Positions 48,201 through 61,054 of a stretch of 64,000 bases of DNA are shown here, piece by piece. The position numbers and the translations under genes are program-made. The first letter of the stretch is position 1. The number at the start of each line of letters is the position of its first letter. The notes below the pieces were generated by a model. The model worked only from the letters and a program-made list of their open reading frames with translations. It was not told the origin of the DNA and made no database searches. This DNA is from Hevea brasiliensis (Eukaryota > Streptophyta > Magnoliopsida > Malpighiales > Euphorbiaceae), in contig NC_079499.1 in the NCBI RefSeq assembly GCF_030052815.1, forward strand, positions 104,814,480 through 104,878,479, in the 5' to 3' direction.

Positions 48201-51200
48201 TCTGTAAATATAAGAATGTCTGATATCAAAAGCCAGCATCAAACCTTTAAAATGCGAATACTTCACTAGAAACTTATCCCCATTTACGTAAGCATTGATA
48301 AGAACATGAAAAAATAATAAATATATGAGCAAATGATACAGATGTCAAGTACAGGCCTCACACATCTTACACTCCGACATTATAATTCAAGATAGGTAAT
48401 CATCTCAATTTGGGAAGTAAATTGATTCACAAACAATTGCCTTACAACAGGTATTTTCATTTTTCTCTTCTCATTATTTTTGAAGATATGATTTAATTTT
48501 TAATGCTTATCAAAAAAAAGGAAAACAAAAAAAATAATTCTCTGACCCGAAGTCAGATATAGTGACCTGAATTTTCTTCAAACTGGTTGGTAAGATTCAT
48601 AATGCAATTAATGCATGACTATTATTCATTTTCATTCCATACTCATTTGAATTTATGTGCTGATTTGGGTCATGACCTTCCTCACATTTCACTAAAAGAT
48701 CCCTTTGATGCCATTTTTGGAAACAACCATACCTACTAGACCTTTATCAATCAATGTGTAATTCTGTTATTTTTAGCCCAATCAAGCAAATGAAAAATGC
48801 AGATAAAAGTTGAAAGCCTAAATCAAAAGCAACAATCAGATTTTATCTGCATAAGGCTACTCTTAAAGCTAAATGATTAAAATATCCTGCGCAGGGACAC
48901 TCTTTTACAATCAATTTGCTCATGAGGCCTAATTGCAGAAAATGAGAAAATGTTCCATGTTTGAAGTCTACAAAAATTTCTCAAATATTATGGCGAAAAG
49001 CATTTATCCCATTACCAGTCTCTCTAGCCATATCAAGGAAGGCCTGAAGTTTCAAAGCCCGTCTGTAATACATCATCCCTCTAACTGCAAAACATATAAT
49101 CATTAGTAGTGCACACAATAAAATGATAAAGAAATTTGGTTTGAAAAAATGAATGCATCAATCACCTGTGCGGAAAAGAGTTTGACCTCTTAAGGAGGCC
49201 CAATGACGTAGAAGCAAAATGTTTTCTTCATTTTCCCAAATTTCACTCTCCTTTTTACAATTGAGTCGTTCCATGAAGTTGTTCCATTCATCTATCAAAG
49301 TTGCCAGATGGTTATTAAAAAAGTAATACCAATACCCATTGAAAACATATGTAAGTCATAAAACACACAATGATAGATTAAAAAGCTACACTACCTGGGT
49401 AGATCTTTTGCAAGTAGTAAATGATTGATACACCATCTTCATTCTCCATTTCAAGGTCAGATTTCGAATAAATAGTCTCTTCACTGTAATATGGGGTCAT
49501 GACACTGTCCATGGCATGAAAAGTAATCTTAATTGAGTAAAATATGTTTACTTTGCTTGAAGAAACACATCAGAATTTCACCTCCTTGAAATATTCAGAT
49601 CCATTCAATATCTAGAAGTCCAATATGTACTTCCAACGGAAATATGAGAATAGAAACTAATTTTGCTATAATAGTAAATGTGCGATAGGCAAAGAACATG
49701 TCCAGTCCTACTAAAAATCAACCTTATAAAACAACTCTAGGACTATAATTGATATATAAACTGCACCTGAATGAAAGCATTTTACGGACTCGGGGAGCAC
49801 GTGGCATATCCATAAACAAGGAATTCGTGAAGAATGAAATCCTTCTACGTGCTTCAAGGTTTGTTGGTACATCCATAGCAGATTCTTTTACAGTCAAAAG
49901 AAGATGAAGACGCCTTATCTAAAAGAACAATAAGAAAAAATTCACCAATGCTTACATATAATGAAAGATTAAATTATACTTTTTTCTTCTAATTTTAATT
50001 CATCACTAAGCCAATACAAATATACCTGTTCATCCCACTGTGCTGTAACTACAGGAGGGAACATTATAGCAGGTTTTGCATCAGTACCAGAAAAAAGTTG
50101 CCTTCCTGAATCCTTTCCGCCATGTCCAAGGTCCATCGATTCGCTGTTTATCATTATATAAGGAAAAAGCAGCATTGTTGGTTTTCATATAGAAAACAGA
50201 TAGATTGAAACACCAAATCCAAATAGAATGAGACAAGGTTTACCAACCGATTCTCATTCACCATCATATCACGGGTAACTACTTCTAACATGTCCAGCAG
50301 CAATAATACCACATTATCTCGCTTGGATGGATCACCATCTTTCTGCAGGATGAAAAGAAGTGGTAAATTTTCAACCATGTGACAGAAATTCATATTTAGT
50401 AAACCAACATGGAGTCACTAATAGTACAAATGACTCACCAAAATCTCCACAAGCTCCACAAATTTCTTGCAAAGAGCAGGTAAGGGACCCATTCTGAAAT
50501 TTGTAAGAAATGTATTCTTTGAAATGTTGCTTTCAATTTCTTTAACGATAATGCCAATTATCCTGTGACATTGTAGCACAGAGTACAATCAAATCACACC
50601 TCTCTAAATAAATGACAATTCACTAGACATTATTTCTAAAAGAAGAATAGAATAAAAAGCAAACACTTCAATTCAAGTAATAATTCTACATGATATAAAA
50701 CTTGGAGCAGGAGGACAAGGCATCTTCCTAAACTAAGGAATGCCAAATACTTATAAAAGAACCCAGACTTGTTTTGTGCTAGTACTAAAAAAGATAGTGG
50801 AATTGAACATAGAATGGTGCTAAGAGAAATTTTAAAACAAAAACAAAGAAAGAAAGAAAGAAAGAAAATCAAACAATTAAATTAAGCTTCAAGTTGCATA
50901 TTTGGAGGAGAGGGCATACTAAAAAACAATTAAACAATTAAAATATAGTGGTAGTGAAAACAAACAAAATAATTATCAATGAGAATCTTATTTTTTAAAG
51001 GAGCAACTAGCATGGAATTTAAACAACTAGAGTACTAGGCACCTCAATTTTGCAAGTTTTCCAACTCTGGCATGCACATTTAGAAGAGGAGGAAGCAATA
51101 GTGGTGGTGAGAAAAGAAAATAATCATCAGATGATATCCTGATATCTAAGGGAGCAACTAGTGTGGAATATAAACAACTAAAGTACTAGACACCTCAAAC

Positions 51201-54200
51201 TTATAGTTTTTCATTCTAGAGCCAATCTAAAGAGTAAAAGCAAATTCTAACTTCATGAAGCAATGGCGATTATCAACCAAAAACAATGGAATTTCAACAG
51301 CCCCAACTTGGTGGTCTAGTTACATATGCAAGTACCTTAAGCTACAAACTAAAGGGAAAAAAAATTAAAAAATGGAAGTGTATTATCCCATACAAACAGA
51401 GTATAAGAAAAACCTTTTCTCATTTTCTCCAACCACCAGAACATTGAGGACATGCTTGAAGGATTCGTAGCATTCTATCACAGCACATTTCATGTATTCA
51501 TCAGCACAAATGCGTTTCCAGAGATCAGCATCCTTTGACCGAAACTGAGCTGCCATATCCAAAGCTATTGGGATCTGAAAATGTAGAAAATGTCAACAAC
51601 TAAAACAACCAACATATCCAATCAGAGTGATGTCACAGAGGACAAAAGAAGTCATAGATGCAAGGGAGTTTGTCTTGTGTAATAAATGTTAATAGTTGCA
51701 AAAGGCAAGAGCTTTTAGTGGGCTGGTTTCCTCATCCGTCTAGCTGGATCAAGATTAATATAGAAGGAGATTTTAAAGCCTCTCCACTGGCCTAGCTAGT
51801 GCTGTTGGCATATATCATTATTCAAATGGAACTTGTTTATTGAGTTTCACAATTCTTATAGGGGAATGTACAGCAGTTAGGGCAGAGTTATGAGGCATTT
51901 TTACAACTCTTCAGCGGGATTGGGAATTGGGGCTCAAGCAACTTCTTTTGAGACGGACACCATGCTAGCAGTTGACGTGATTTCCCAGGGATGTAACTTG
52001 AGCAACCCCAGTTGGCATCTGGTAAAGAGTATCCACCAATATATTGCAAAGAACTGAACTGTCAAGTTGTACCACATTTAGCAGACGGGAATTTGGGAGT
52101 TGATAGGATGGCTAATTATATACACTGCATGTGTTCCATCTAGTTCAGGGTTCTGACCCTCTTTTGTAACAAATGTAAAATAAACAAAAAAAAATGTATT
52201 TAAATATTCATAGGGGAATACGGAGACCTTGCTTGCTAGCAGAAAGGGAGGCCACTGAATTAATTTGAGGCTAGGATCTGATGAATAAGGAACTAGCAAC
52301 AAATCCATCTCCCTGGATTCGAAGAATAACCATATTAGTCTCAACAGCTGGAAGAAAAAGATGTTGCCTGAAAAAATTAAAAAATATATTTTTGTTAAGG
52401 GGCTTTTCCTGTCACTAATGAGATCTTCTTCACGGAAACTACATATTACTTCATTCCATAACTGAGCAAATTTTGCAGCCTCACTTCTCCTGCTTGCTGA
52501 AACCTACACAGGCAGAAATTTATACTAATTGAAGTATATGCAGATAATCATACATATTAGTACCAAACACTTCTAAACATGAGTTCAAACCTCAGCGAAT
52601 CTCTTTGAAAAAGAAAACCTCTTCTTTTTTGTCTTATCAGAAGGCACCAAATATGCGTTAAATGCACCAGGTAAGGATTGGAACCGTGATCTTAGCATGC
52701 CTAGAGTTCTTATCTGTAAGGGAAAAAGAAAAATGAACAAATCAACACACCACATAGTTTATATACCAGGTTCACAAAAACCAAGTCAAGCAGTAGTCAT
52801 TTCACTGAGAATTTTACCCTTGTCCCCATGGGAACACCCAGTTGTTTGATGTTGCAATAACAAATTGGAGCTTTTGGATTCAACTTCCATTTAGATGGGA
52901 GGGAAAATTTATGGGATAGGAGTTGGCTATCCCATTGTGCAGTCCAAATTTTGGTGGGTGCTATTATGAGAACTGAGAAGCCACTCCTAGTTATATGTAA
53001 AATGAAATAATATTTATACCTTCAACAACTAAAGCATGTCTTATAGAACCTTAGATTAAAAAAAGGGTTGACATCAGTACTAAACTTTGGAAAATCAATT
53101 TAATAGTGTAGCTTCAAATATCTAGCAATACTTGGCTTGCATTAGCGGAGAATACATAACATAATAATGCCTACTTTTGTAGCAGTTATATGCCATTTAG
53201 CCATTCTCAGAATCTCAGAATATTACTACACGTTACAACTTTGAAATAATTTTGATATGGGAGATGAAGAAAATAGCTAGATAGGATGGCCTATTGTACA
53301 ACACTAAAATTTTATATTGAGCTTCTAATACTTTTTTTCAATTTCCAATTTTTATTAACAAACCATAGTTTTGCCAAAAAAGAAAGTGTGCATGAATGAT
53401 ACTTGATTAATCTCATAATAAAGGAATCTATGACATGAAAGCAAGATAAATATGCCCAAATGACTTCTTCCATAAAATGTACCATGGTTCATTACTTTAA
53501 ACACAAACATGAAAAAAGATTAAATAAATAACTATTTGAGGGATTTACCTCTCCTAAGCGATCAAAAGCTCCAACAAAGCCACCATATATAGTTGAGAAA
53601 ACAGCATACCATATTTGAGTATCCATAAAATAGACCTGCATTACAATGTACATATATCTTTACACCATGGAAGACATATGTTTCTGCACAACTAAGAAAA
53701 AGTAACCAATATTAAACCAAAGTTAGGAATAATGAAGGAGAAGACACACCAAGATTACTGGTGCCCAGAGGGACAAAACTGCTCCATAATTGTGTTTCGC
53801 TAGATTCATGAGATAATTATCAGCATAGACTCACAAGATATTGTTAAAGTAGATTGAAATTTTAGTTGAAAAGCTATAATTGAGGAAGTAAAAGCAGCCA
53901 AGTACCGTTTGGGAAAAACTCATGCCACTTGTAATCTACATGCTTAATGTTCATTATATCTTTAGTTGGCTTTACCAGAGGTTTTATCTAGAGAAGGAAC
54001 ATGTGTGTTAGAAGTGAACCCAACCGTCCTCTTGTCTATTTTGCATTGTAACAATTAATATTAATGATGATGATGACTGAACAACTAAAGCCAACCTGGA
54101 TAAAATAGCTGAATGCAAATTTTGAACACAAAAGTAGCACCCAGAAAAAGGTATACCTGAAATCAAAATGTAGATTTAAACAGCCAACAAAATTGTGACC

Positions 54201-57200
54201 AAAGAAATTCATGATTACATACAATCACTATACATAACAAATTCTTTTCAAACATACTTTATAAGTGCAAATTGACTTTCGTGCATCCCCCTCCCAACAT
54301 AAATTCTTGGCTGCAGACAAATAAATGAATTAAAACAAGACAAAATATAACATTTTCTTCTATCTCAGAAATTTGCAACTGGCTAGGGATAATTGTATTA
54401 AAAAAAAAACAAACTAAAGGGTGAAGGAACTTTTGAACTTGTATTAAGAAATGAATACTGAAGAGTGATTCTGAGAACATAGTACTTACAAAGCTAATTT
54501 TAAAGTCAGTTCAAATGCAATTCAGTGCTTTAGACCCAAATTAGAGACATGATGAATGCAATAGCAATGAGAGAAAAGAAGCAGGGAATCATAAATACCT
54601 GTGACCACCACAAAAGGAATCTGATAACAAGCCAGTCGGAGTTCTCAATCCATCTTCGAAACATGGGAAAGATAAACAAAGCAGCAGCCAAAATATTTGG
54701 AATCAAATATACTACCACAGCTATAACGTATAGGGGAGGGATTTCCTTCACATCACGAAGGAATGACAATGAATCTCTGATTCTCCTCCGGGACACGTTG
54801 AAGGCCTGTGCATAACACAATGGAAGAATAATGAACCATGCGAGACTAACAATTATCTTCAGCATGTTTCTCAGCACATCAGTGAATTTCCATCTATGGA
54901 ACCCCGGAAAGTTCAGAAGAAGGTCCAAAATACCTAAAAAGGAAACAAAAGGAAAAAAAAAAAGAGATGAACACTAGACTTGAAATGTAAGCACTATTCA
55001 CCTAAAGTAATGCCACAAAACAGATAATGGGTTGAAATTGGATAGTATGAGCTTTAGAGAACAAAAAACTTCAGAAAAGTACCAGATTTTATTTGCAATG
55101 CTATTAGCTAAATTTGTTCTTCTCCCAACTCCAATGACAAATCTAGTCAACCATTATCAGTAGCTACCAAATATAAAATGTGGACTACTACTACTACTAA
55201 TAATAAAAAAAGGACAGAAATCATTCAGTAAAAAAGTCGGGTAACAGTCAGAAGTTTGTCAAAGGAGCTAAATGATGCAATGAGAATGCCATAAAAGCAT
55301 TGGAAAATTAAGGGCTTAGAGATTTTGCTACGCATATCCATTGCACTTTTTATACTCAATTCTTTTTTCACCAAGTAATGAAAAAAAATAATAAAAAAAT
55401 TAAAAAAAAAAAGAGGTTCTACGATTCCAAAGCACCAAATGCAAAGGTGATTGTACAAAATTAGGTTACTACTAGAGCAACTTACCTAAATTTGCATTAA
55501 GACAGCACACCAAATGGCTTCAAATCAATCATTCCAGCTATTCCCTCAATGCTGAATTTTTAGTGGAACGTTTCAGTTTGGGATTTCAAATTTAACCATT
55601 ACCCATTTATCCCATTTAAAAGGCCAATTTCTGAAGTTTACAATATTACCCTTGATCATAATGGACATGAGAAGAAATAGAGTAGTGTAGGAAAGCTAAA
55701 GAAATTGCATCGTTAACAATGAATGCAAAAACAATTACATGTCCACTTGATATTTGAAAGATGAGAAGAACAACAATTTTAGATAAAGTATCAAGTAAAA
55801 ATACATTACTTTGAAGAAAGCGAAGAAAGGCTGCTGTAATGAAGATACTGGATATGCTATACAAGACATTCTTTTGAAGAATTTCTGAAAATGAGGCCCC
55901 ACTCCAAGCAAAGATAACCATTGCCTGCAATAAACAGTTTATCTATTAATATGCCCTAGTGTTCAAAATTATTAGAAGAGTGATACAAAATTAGGATATC
56001 TGCTCTATCAAACCGAATACCTGAAGAGCTAGTATGTAAAATGTCCACAATCGATCAAAACTTCGAAAGATGTGCCAAAAAGTTCGGGTTTCCACAAAAT
56101 AAGATTTGCCTGTGCTTCCAGATTTTCTTGGAGAAGCCTTTCTTCCCTGTAATAGCAATTATATGAAGCAGAGACCAGAAGATCAATTCAAGTAAAAAGT
56201 TGAGTTTTACCTGTGCCATGTCCTGTGTTGATCTAAAAAAAGTTCCATCATCGCGCATAGGCCAACCAAGGGAGAAGCAATCAGTTGACCTGAACAACGT
56301 ATAGCAAAACCAAGCATTTAACGTTACAAGTAACTTAAAAACTACCAAATTTCTCATGACCAATAAGAATTCTATTAAATCAAACTAACCAAAAATACTC
56401 ATTAAGATCATCATAATTGCACCACTTTGTGTGTGAAGCTTTTCCATTTTGGCACTTACTGGCTTCCTGGAATAATTAAAGCACATTTTTCATATTTAGA
56501 ACAGAAAGACCTAAAGTTTGACTGCATTATTCGAACTGGTTTTGCTAGTATGCAAAACATACCTTTTGAATGACACGGTAAATTGGCGTTATGACCTTCC
56601 TCAAGAATGCCTCGTCATCTCCACCATAAGAAGGCTTGATATTTTCTCCGGTAACAATGCTTACATTTCCGGCCAACAGGCCATGAAGTTCATACGCCAT
56701 CTGAACATATGTAACAAGATTCTTATGGAACTCTTAATAAATCAGAACATATTCTGGTCACTATAAAAAATAAACAACAAATCCCTGGGTAGCATTATGA
56801 GCACTTACATTGTGAAAAATATAGCATAGACATTCTGGCATGAAGCGAACATTGGCTGCCTCACCCCAGATAAGAAGATATAGACCCATGTACAGAATCT
56901 TTCTCTGTTGTATTTCTTGCTGACCTTGAGGGAGACTATAAGAAATGCACAGATCTCAATATTATGAGTTCTATTTAAAGAAGCTTCCATTGAATTATGA
57001 ACGCGTTGAAAAATCCTCAGCAAAAAATAAAGATATTGTTATATCTAACCGTAAACTGTGTTTTCGTCCTAAAAACTTGCACCAATTTTTGTAATTTTTA
57101 AAAATCTTGTTCATCACAGCATCAACAGCTCGTTCATCTAGCTGCATAGAGGAAAAGTTTTAACCATAGCTCAGTAAATAAAATGTGCAGTTGGAAACTT

Positions 57201-60200
57201 CTTATAAATAATATTTGCAAAAAGAAGAAAAGAATAACATATGCAGTGAAAACCTCTTGAAAGGAATATATAAAGAACAAAAAATAAATGAAAATTGACA
57301 TATATACACATCGCATGATGTCTTCAGCTCAAAACTATGAATTCAACATAAAAAAGCATCTAAGATAATAACAAGAGTACAATGAAAAATTAGTAAATGC
57401 CTTATTAAGAGGTTCCGGCTTGGGGTTAAGCCTTATATGATTGTCAGCAAGTAGTAAAATCAAATGCTCCCTCTGGTTCCTGACATTGTCTCTCTGCATT
57501 CACAAATATAAATAATAAACACATTAATTACCGTCTGAATACCATAATTACTTCTTGTCTATGAATATTTATTTTGCTTATTTACTGTTCATTTATTTTT
57601 TGGGTCAAACACATGCCTGGAAGCCAAACATGGCTCTTAGCCAATCGAGAAGGTCCAAATCCCCAGCTTTTTGCCTCTGCTGCTCAAATGCTGCAGGCCA
57701 GTTCAAGCCACGAGTGTTCCACAGTGCAGAAACAGCAGCCTTCACCTGGCATAGATAAACAGGGAAAGTTTAAGCAGCATCAAACAAAGTGCAAAAAGAC
57801 ATAATGCAGGAAAAACTCCCAACAGCAGAAATAGGGAGATGTCTTGCGGTCTTACCTCTTCAAGTTGCATGATAGACTGTGATGCCCCAGCAGAATCCAG
57901 GGGAAGAATGTTGTATGGTGCATATATTTCTTTCTTTTCTTGGACATCTCTAGCCGCAGCAATAATCTGCTCCGTAAAATCATTGCAAATATCATACTCC
58001 ACTGAACATCAATATGGCAAGAATATGATAAATGCAGCAGAAAGGCCACCAGCACAACAACATAGAATGGAAACATTAAAAATAAATCTAACCTCAGGGG
58101 CAACTTCTTCAACTTTCTCTGTCTTATTGACAGCGCACAGCACTTCAAAAAGAACTCCTGCTGTCTGATAGGCTTTGCCAAGTTGAGCTCTGAGAGGAAA
58201 TATAAATAAAAGGTTCAATCCACACAAAAATACAAGATGAGAAAAAGGGGAGAAAACGATGAAATTATTTATAATAAATGACAATAATTATGTGGTCACC
58301 TGTCTGCCTGGTCTCCCTGGTCAAGTGCTCTAACATAGTGTTCATAGTACTGCTGATAAAAGCTCTCTATTTCCCGCGCATCAGTCTTTTTAAGCCGAGA
58401 TGCAAGACTGGATGCATTGTCCTGAATAGAACTTTACATAAGTTTCATAACCGTAAATTTTATAGTTATTTTGTTTTAAAATTTTTCTTGAGAATAAATT
58501 ATTTTTAATTTTTATATATTATTTTATGTATTTAATAAAGTGATTTTTTTTTGTAAGTGAAATTTTTTATTTTTTTAAATTGACATTTGTTTTTATAAAG
58601 TGATCATTTTGAGAAAATATATATTAAATTAGTGACAAATAATGATATTTTATAAAAAGGTTAATATACTTTTTATAAATTAATATAATATAATTTTTTA
58701 AAATTAATAATAATAAATAAATTTAATTAATTACACTCAATAATGAAAAATAAATAATACAATTGTTTATTATTATTATTATTATTGAATTCAATTAATA
58801 GATACTATTGATTTTATTCATATTTTTTTATTAAACTATTTAATTCTTCCATCAATTTTTATTAGTCAATAAATTTTAATATTAATTAAATAATTATTTA
58901 ATATCTTTATTTTAATGAAATTAACTAGTTAATTTCTGTATTTAAAAAAAATAGTTATTCCTTGTAATTTTGTTAATTTTTTAGTTTCTCTGATTATTTT
59001 TTATTCCCTTTTTTTTTTTTTTGAGCCCCCCCTTACTTCTCTCTTTATTCATGTTTCTTCCCCTCTAGCCCACACCTTTCTTACTCTCATCCTCTTCTTA
59101 TTTTTGGTCTTTTGAAAGAAAATAGTATAAACTATGTGCATAAAAAGATTAATAAGTTCTCCTAAATTTTCAAGTAATCAAGGTGATAAGTCAACAACAT
59201 TATTTTTTAATAAAGAAAAAAAAATGATGTACAGGGATATGAATGAAAATATTTAAACAATTTTTAAAAAAATCATATTTAGATTTAGGCTCACATAGGA
59301 AAATTTTTATTTTCATTCAGGGATATATTTCTTAAAATAGTATATTTTTTAAAATATAAGAATCAACTAATTAGTTTCGTTAAACTAAGAGACTAAATAA
59401 TAATATTTTTTAAAATATAAAATTAACTAATTATTTTAACTAAGATAGAGAAATTAGCTACTAGCGGTGAATCTAAAAATATTTTTTTGGGTAAATATAT
59501 GAAAAATAAATTATAATATACTACTAAAAAATATAAAAATTATAATATCAATATCTTATCATTAAAATGACCATGAAAAATATCAAGAATTACAATATTA
59601 TTAATACCATCAAATACACAAATGATTAAATAGTCATTTATCATTTTTTTTTTAAAAAGCCATATATCAATTAATCATACATGTGATCATGTGATTTTAT
59701 CTTGATAAAATATTGTATACCCTTATTTAGTTTTAATTTTATCAAAACATAATTTAATAATTAAATTTATTAAAAATTAATTTAAATAAATACATACACA
59801 TATAAAGATTATTTTAATAAAAAAAAATCAATTGACTCCTATTTTTGTATATGAATCCAACACTATTAATTAGTAATTTAATTAATTTAAAATTTATTGA
59901 TTAATAAAAAATTTAATGGAGTACTTAAAAAGTTTAATAAAAATAAATATAAGGATTAAATAGTATATTTTTTAAAATATAAATAAATAATAATTTTATT
60001 AAAATAAAAAAATTAAATAATAATTATTTTAAAATATTATAACCAGGTAATAGTTTCGTACACTTTTTAGTCATATATAAACCTTTTTGGCGAGGCTATC
60101 TTTGTATACGTGGGATTCACATATTCCACCTTCCATAACAAGTCTCTATGTATGTAGAACTTACCCAGATCCCAGAGAAAATAACTCATTCCAGGGCCTA

Positions 60201-61054
60201 TTTCCTCCTCTCTAGAACTCAAGTCTTATAAAATATGTTCTGTTGTGTTATAAATAATAAATACATAAACATGAAATGCAAAAAGGAAAAGGCATTTGAC
60301 ATGGGTAAATTATATAATATAATAGTGATTCCGTTGTGTAAGATCGCCTGTATGGTGGACCAATAAAACTCATCAAGTAAATAAAAGTGAATATTTTAAA
60401 CTTAAAACTATTCAAGTTTATTTTTTATTTTAAAAACAGTTTTTTTCTAAAAAAAAAAATAATAGTACCTACATTTATTATATAGTAACTTTTAACTAAG
60501 GGGCTATTATTCTACCGGTAATAATTGTTTCATTGCAAATAATGATTAGGATTATTTCACAATTAGGGCAAATTAGAAAACAAAACCAACACATGCAAAG
60601 GAAGAGGTATTAAACTGATTTAGAAAATTAATCAACTGAAAATTACCCTCTCTAATCTTTGCAGCAAAGATGTTTTGAACTGCCTCACACCTCGTCCGCC
60701 AGAGTTCGGATCCAACCTATGCGCTTTCTCAAACGCATAAAACCGGCCTATTCCCAGCAGAAAAAGATAAAAAAATTCAGAAAATACTAAAAAAAAAAAA
60801 CAAAAATTCTCCATGATTAAGAAAAATAAAAGTTATTAAGAAATTAAAAAAAAAAAGGCAATGTACGAACAGAGGTAGGCGACGCGAGGACGCTCATTCT
60901 CGATCTCGTTGGCAATGCGGAGAATTGGAGCGATGGAGCCGAGAGAGGAGGGGACGACCTCGTTGTCGAAGACCTCGGTGGAGAAGGTGGTGGTGGCGGC
61001 ACTGCGGGATGGCCGCCGAGTCAGCGTTTGCTGGCCCGGGTCTAGAGTCGACAT
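42192..61054 (-). CDS. CALS5: Callose synthase 5 (GSL2) orthologue
   Basis: Makes beta-1,3-glucan from UDP-glucose at the plasma membrane; Arabidopsis CALS5 builds the callose wall around tetrads and is needed for pollen exine. I could join 42 exons totalling about 1,920 codons, against 1,923 in Arabidopsis. Start MSTLDPGQQ, then [10 protein letters not shown] and the Vta1-like region ([13 protein letters not shown]...); FKS1-type domain with [19 protein letters not shown] (~residue 330); first membrane cluster ~480-700 ([19 protein letters not shown]); large cytosolic glucan synthase domain with [51 protein letters not shown] and [21 protein letters not shown]-terminal membrane cluster ending GGKKNK. 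N-terminus matches CALS5 better than other family members. Oddities: one extra base in exon 20, GA donor after exon 22, GC donors after exons 6 and 7 (see findings). Large intron 2 and a LINE fragment in intron 23. Confidence 0.93.
43194..44307 (-). other. CALS5 intron 39 with (AAT)n
   Basis: 1.1 kb intron with an AAT microsatellite at 44046-44096. A stretch at 43290-43660 looks foreign (accaattccaag-like even composition, then poly-T), possibly a small retroelement remnant, but I found no termini. Confidence 0.6.
45121..46123 (-). other. CALS5 intron 38 with (TG)(TA)n microsatellite
   Basis: 1.0 kb intron; 45222-45278 is a gtgtgt run passing into a ~50-base TA run. No coding. Confidence 0.8.
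51715..52200 (+). mobile_element. LINE 3' fragment (RNase H-like) in CALS5 intron 23
   Basis: On the plus strand, antisense to CALS5, broken frames read [20 protein letters not shown], then [38 protein letters not shown] and [10 protein letters not shown]. This is the order of the RNase H-like domain at the 3' end of plant LINE elements (substrate-strand start, AEL helix, ETDS-like acidic site, Asn-His end). Stops and shifts throughout show it is dead. It ends in PSFVTNVK followed by an A-rich tail at ~52175-52195. 5' truncated as usual for LINEs. Target duplication not certain. Confidence 0.65.
58422..60646 (-). other. CALS5 intron 2, enlarged by foldback-like repeats
   Basis: 2.2 kb, the largest intron of the gene. 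AT-rich; segments at about 58850-58990, 59330-59460 and 59925-60050 are mutually inverted or direct copies of the same aaataaattttaatt/gaaattaactagtt-type arms seen in the foldback element at 11071. Suggests one or two MITE insertions. No coding seen. Confidence 0.5.

Larger units (their letters stand above)
42192..61054 (-). other. CALS5: Exon map of CALS5 (42 coding exons, 5' to 3')
   Basis: Coding exons in transcript order: 61054-60871, 60747-60647, 58421-58300, 58189-58093, 57966-57856, 57745-57617, 57493-57401, 57141-57050, 56935-56809, 56700-56563, 56466-56390, 56289-56211, 56146-56021, 55924-55810, 54933-54599, 54310-54258, 54156-54096, 53987-53906, 53799-53750, 53636-53549, 52713-52591, 52503-52409, 52312-52228, 51574-51414, 50562-50439, 50342-50248, 50143-50026, 49918-49767, 49504-49395, 49291-49166, 49084-49016, 48201-48012, 47906-47795, 47712-47593, 47513-47398, 47299-47216, 46598-46486, 46353-46124, 45120-44308, 43193-43143, 43048-42863, 42422-42192 (stop included). 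Boundaries were set by hand from GT/AG sites, phase and recall of the family; each phase closes except exon 20, which is one base too long. Total 5,764 bases. Confidence 0.85.
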
